From an uncultured Caulobacteraceae bacterium (lineage in GTDB: Bacteria > Pseudomonadota > Alphaproteobacteria > Caulobacterales > Caulobacteraceae): a DNA stretch of 33,701 nt. The stretch lies in contig CAIXWN010000122.1 of NCBI GenBank assembly GCA_903923135.1, positions 1 through 33,701 of the forward strand, written 5' to 3'. Made by a program: the position numbers and the translations under genes. Shown here piece by piece: positions 32,567 to 33,701 of this stretch. The first letter of the stretch is position 1. Each line of letters opens with the position of its first letter. The notes under the pieces are model-generated. The model searched no databases, had not been told where the DNA came from, and saw only the letters and a list, made by a program, of their open reading frames with translations.

Positions 32567-33159
32567 GAGCCCGGAATTGCGACGTCCCGGCCGCGGCGGC
32601 GGCGCAGGGCCCCGCCCAATCCGGCGAAGCCGAGCAGGGTCAGCGCCCAGACGCCGGGTTCCGGCACGCCTGCATTGATCTGGGACTCGTTGATCGTGAC
32701 GGTCCCGGAATTGATCTGCAGATTATCCTCGAAGCTCGCGCTGCTGGTCCCGGGATTGGTGTTCGGCAGCAGACCGATGTGGAAGGTCATCGGCGAGGGC
32801 GGCAGGTCGGGGAAGCCCGGGAAGACAAACGGGGGTTGCTGGCTGTCCAGCGGGCCCCAGCCGGCCCCGTTGTAGTGGCCTGTCAGCGTGTACGTGTAGA
32901 CTGAAGGTGATCCGCCGATGTTGGCTGGCGGCAGGGTCTCAACCACGGTGACACTCGATTTGAAATCGCTGGCGAGAGAGCCGGTGGTGAACGTGCCGCT
33001 GACATTCAGGCTGCTGAACACCAGACCGCCACTCGAGACAAAATCGCTGACGGTGAAAAGATTCACCACGCGCGCGGCTGCGGGCGTGGACTGAATCAGG
33101 CCCACGCCAAGGCAAACCGTCGCCGCGACGCCGAGGCGCCGCGTGTCTGAATGTGACAT
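32563..33159 (-). CDS. PEP-CTERM sorting-domain protein
   Basis: I choose ATG 33159 (MSHSDTRRLGVAATVCLGVG) because it opens a signal peptide (cleavage near TPAAA); the open frame extends further upstream without homology-like features. Length is 198 aa. The middle (about 35-160) is a beta-rich domain of the kind found in surface proteins. The end, VPEPGVWALTLLGFAGLGGA then LRRRR, is a PEP-CTERM signal: PEP at 166-168, a hydrophobic helix and an Arg cluster, in the PEPxxWA variant common in Alphaproteobacteria. Such proteins are processed by an exosortase and linked to exopolysaccharide or the cell surface. Nine residues follow the Arg cluster, slightly longer than usual. No exosortase gene is in the window. 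Confidence 0.9.
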   Translation of the reverse strand: MSHSDTRRLGVAATVCLGVGLIQSTPAAARVVNLFTVSDFVSSGGLVFSSLNVSGTFTTGSLASDFKSSVTVVETLPPANIGGSPSVYTYTLTGHYNGAGWGPLDSQQPPFVFPGFPDLPPSPMTFHIGLLPNTNPGTSSASFEDNLQINSGTVTINESQINAGVPEPGVWALTLLGFAGLGGALRRRRGRDVAIPGS

Positions 33160-33381
33160 GATCGTCGCCCCACCGTTCGGCCCGCGGACGCGGGCATCGT
33201 GACAGCCGCGCTCAACGGGAAGGTTTGGCCGGGGCGCCGCTGCCCCGGCGGAAACAGGAATGTTCGGAGCGTACGGAACCGCGTTCCCGGGAGTCAAAAA
33301 AAATTTCCGTGAGGCGAGAGACAGTTCGCAGCTCTCTGGCGTGGCCCTCGTCCCGACCCCGGCAGTCGCTCCAAGCGGTGG
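33160..33381. other. Intergenic region upstream of the PEP-CTERM gene
   Basis: This non-coding stretch holds the PEP-CTERM leader, the candidate promoter and an A8 tract (33296-33303) that reads as a T-run after the LysR gene. A 5-bp GAGAG/CTCTC inverted repeat lies upstream of that T-run on the minus strand but is too distant to be a convincing intrinsic terminator. No small gene is evident. Confidence 0.4.
33268..33297 (-). promoter_or_regulatory. Candidate promoter of the PEP-CTERM gene
   Basis: On the minus strand TTGACT (33297-33292) and TACGCT (33273-33268) are separated by 18 bases, following a run of T residues that could act as an UP-like element. The spacer contains the inverted repeat GGAAC-CGC-GTTCC (33275-33287), a possible operator. 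It would give a leader of about 100 bases before ATG 33159. The -35 is good, the -10 weak. Confidence 0.35.
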
Positions 33382-33701
33382 CTAGAAGTCCAGCACCGCA
33401 TCTCGGATGAGGTCCGCCAAACGGGTTACCGTGGGGTGCGGGCCGTCGCGGGTGTGGCGCACATAGGACACGGACGGCAGAGGCGGCAGGCTGGGGGCGT
33501 CGGCCGGGTCGATCCGACGCTGGAGGACCATGTCGGTGCGGCAGGTGACGCAAAGGTCGGACTCAAGCGCCGCCCTCAGCGCCGAGAGGTTCGGGGTCTC
33601 GACGACGATACGGTAGGGGTGTCCCGCGGCCTCCAGGGCGGCGAGGGCTGCGTCGCGGAACCGGCAGGGCGGTTCCAGGACGGCCAGGGGCAGCACCGGC
33701 A
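33382..33701 (-). CDS. LysR-type transcriptional regulator, C-terminal part (partial)
   Basis: About 106 codons of the effector-binding domain, running off the right edge; the DNA-binding helix-turn-helix is outside the window. The sequence LPLAVLEPPCRFRDAALAAL, then RIVVETPNLSALRAALESDL and CVTCRTDM, is typical of the second half of the LysR substrate-binding domain, where the Cys/Arg-containing loop follows a conserved EPPCxFR. The C-terminal helix is TRLADLIRDAVLDF. Its ligand and targets cannot be read. It lies on the same strand as the PEP-CTERM gene but 222 bases away, with a promoter-like element between them, so they are probably separate units. Confidence 0.85.
   Translation of the reverse strand, partial: PVLPLAVLEPPCRFRDAALAALEAAGHPYRIVVETPNLSALRAALESDLCVTCRTDMVLQRRIDPADAPSLPPLPSVSYVRHTRDGPHPTVTRLADLIRDAVLDF

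Noticed and set aside
33262-33286. Alphaproteobacterial SOS (LexA) box from GTTC/GAAC half-sites
   Set aside because: The half-sites are 17 bases apart, not the 7 bases required for GTTC-N7-GTTC.
33300-33360. Intrinsic terminator after the LysR gene
   Set aside because: The only nearby inverted repeat has 5-bp arms and lies too far from the T-run.
33382-33696. Complete 104-aa gene at the right edge
   Set aside because: It is the C-terminal domain of a LysR regulator; the frame is still open at the window edge and the helix-turn-helix is missing.

Overview
The window is very GC-rich, densely coded DNA. It looks like an alphaproteobacterium, most likely Caulobacterales (Caulobacter/Phenylobacterium-like). 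This is inferred from the strong GC bias at third codon positions, the PEPxxWA-type C-terminal sorting signal, the Sel1-repeat, S9-peptidase and TonB-receptor content, and a C-terminal domain resembling the 'vgr-related' proteins of that order. No rRNA, tRNA, integrase, transposase or CRISPR array was seen.

Region A (1-19086, plus strand) is one tightly packed operon for a contractile phage-tail-like particle, best read as an extracellular contractile injection system (eCIS). In order it holds: the tail end of an Ala/Pro-rich protein; a DUF4255 (Pvc16-type) cap/terminator protein; a tandem AAA+ ATPase (Pvc15-type); a 73-aa protein; a baseplate hub protein and a separate LysM/gpX-like protein; a gpD/VgrG-like hub; a gp5/gpV-like spike; a PAAR-like tip; a gp25 wedge protein; two gpJ-like baseplate proteins; a tail-protein-I-like protein with a long C-terminal extension; and a DUF6519 beta-helix protein. 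It ends with two probable cargo or accessory genes. Most junctions are 4-base ATGA/GTGA overlaps or gaps of a few bases. Sheath and tube genes are not in the window and presumably lie upstream of base 1.

The last two genes of region A are the most interesting part. One encodes a DUF4157 protein with two HExxH zinc-protease-like motifs joined by a low-complexity linker. The other encodes a 303-aa protein of unknown function with two hydrophobic segments. Both carry the same short motif (GNQAHLR) near the N-terminus and a (V/L)QRD motif downstream, which suggests a shared loading or processing signal.

Region B (19087-23489, minus strand) holds an acyl-CoA dehydrogenase, a secreted Sel1-repeat protein and an S9-family peptidase gene interrupted by one in-frame TAG codon.

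Region C (23490-31214, minus strand) looks like a co-directional sulfur-acquisition cluster: TonB-dependent receptor, SsuA/TauA-like lipoprotein, fumarate-reductase/AprA-like flavoprotein, AprB-like double [4Fe-4S] protein, TauD-family dioxygenase, peroxiredoxin-like protein and a small protein. The uptake and oxygenase parts resemble sulfonate or sulfate-ester scavenging. The redox pair does not belong to the classical ssu/tau systems, and no ABC permease or ATPase is present.

Region D (31334-33701) holds a divergent VOC-family protein, a multi-pass membrane protein, a PEP-CTERM surface protein with a candidate promoter, and the C-terminal part of a LysR-type regulator running off the right edge.
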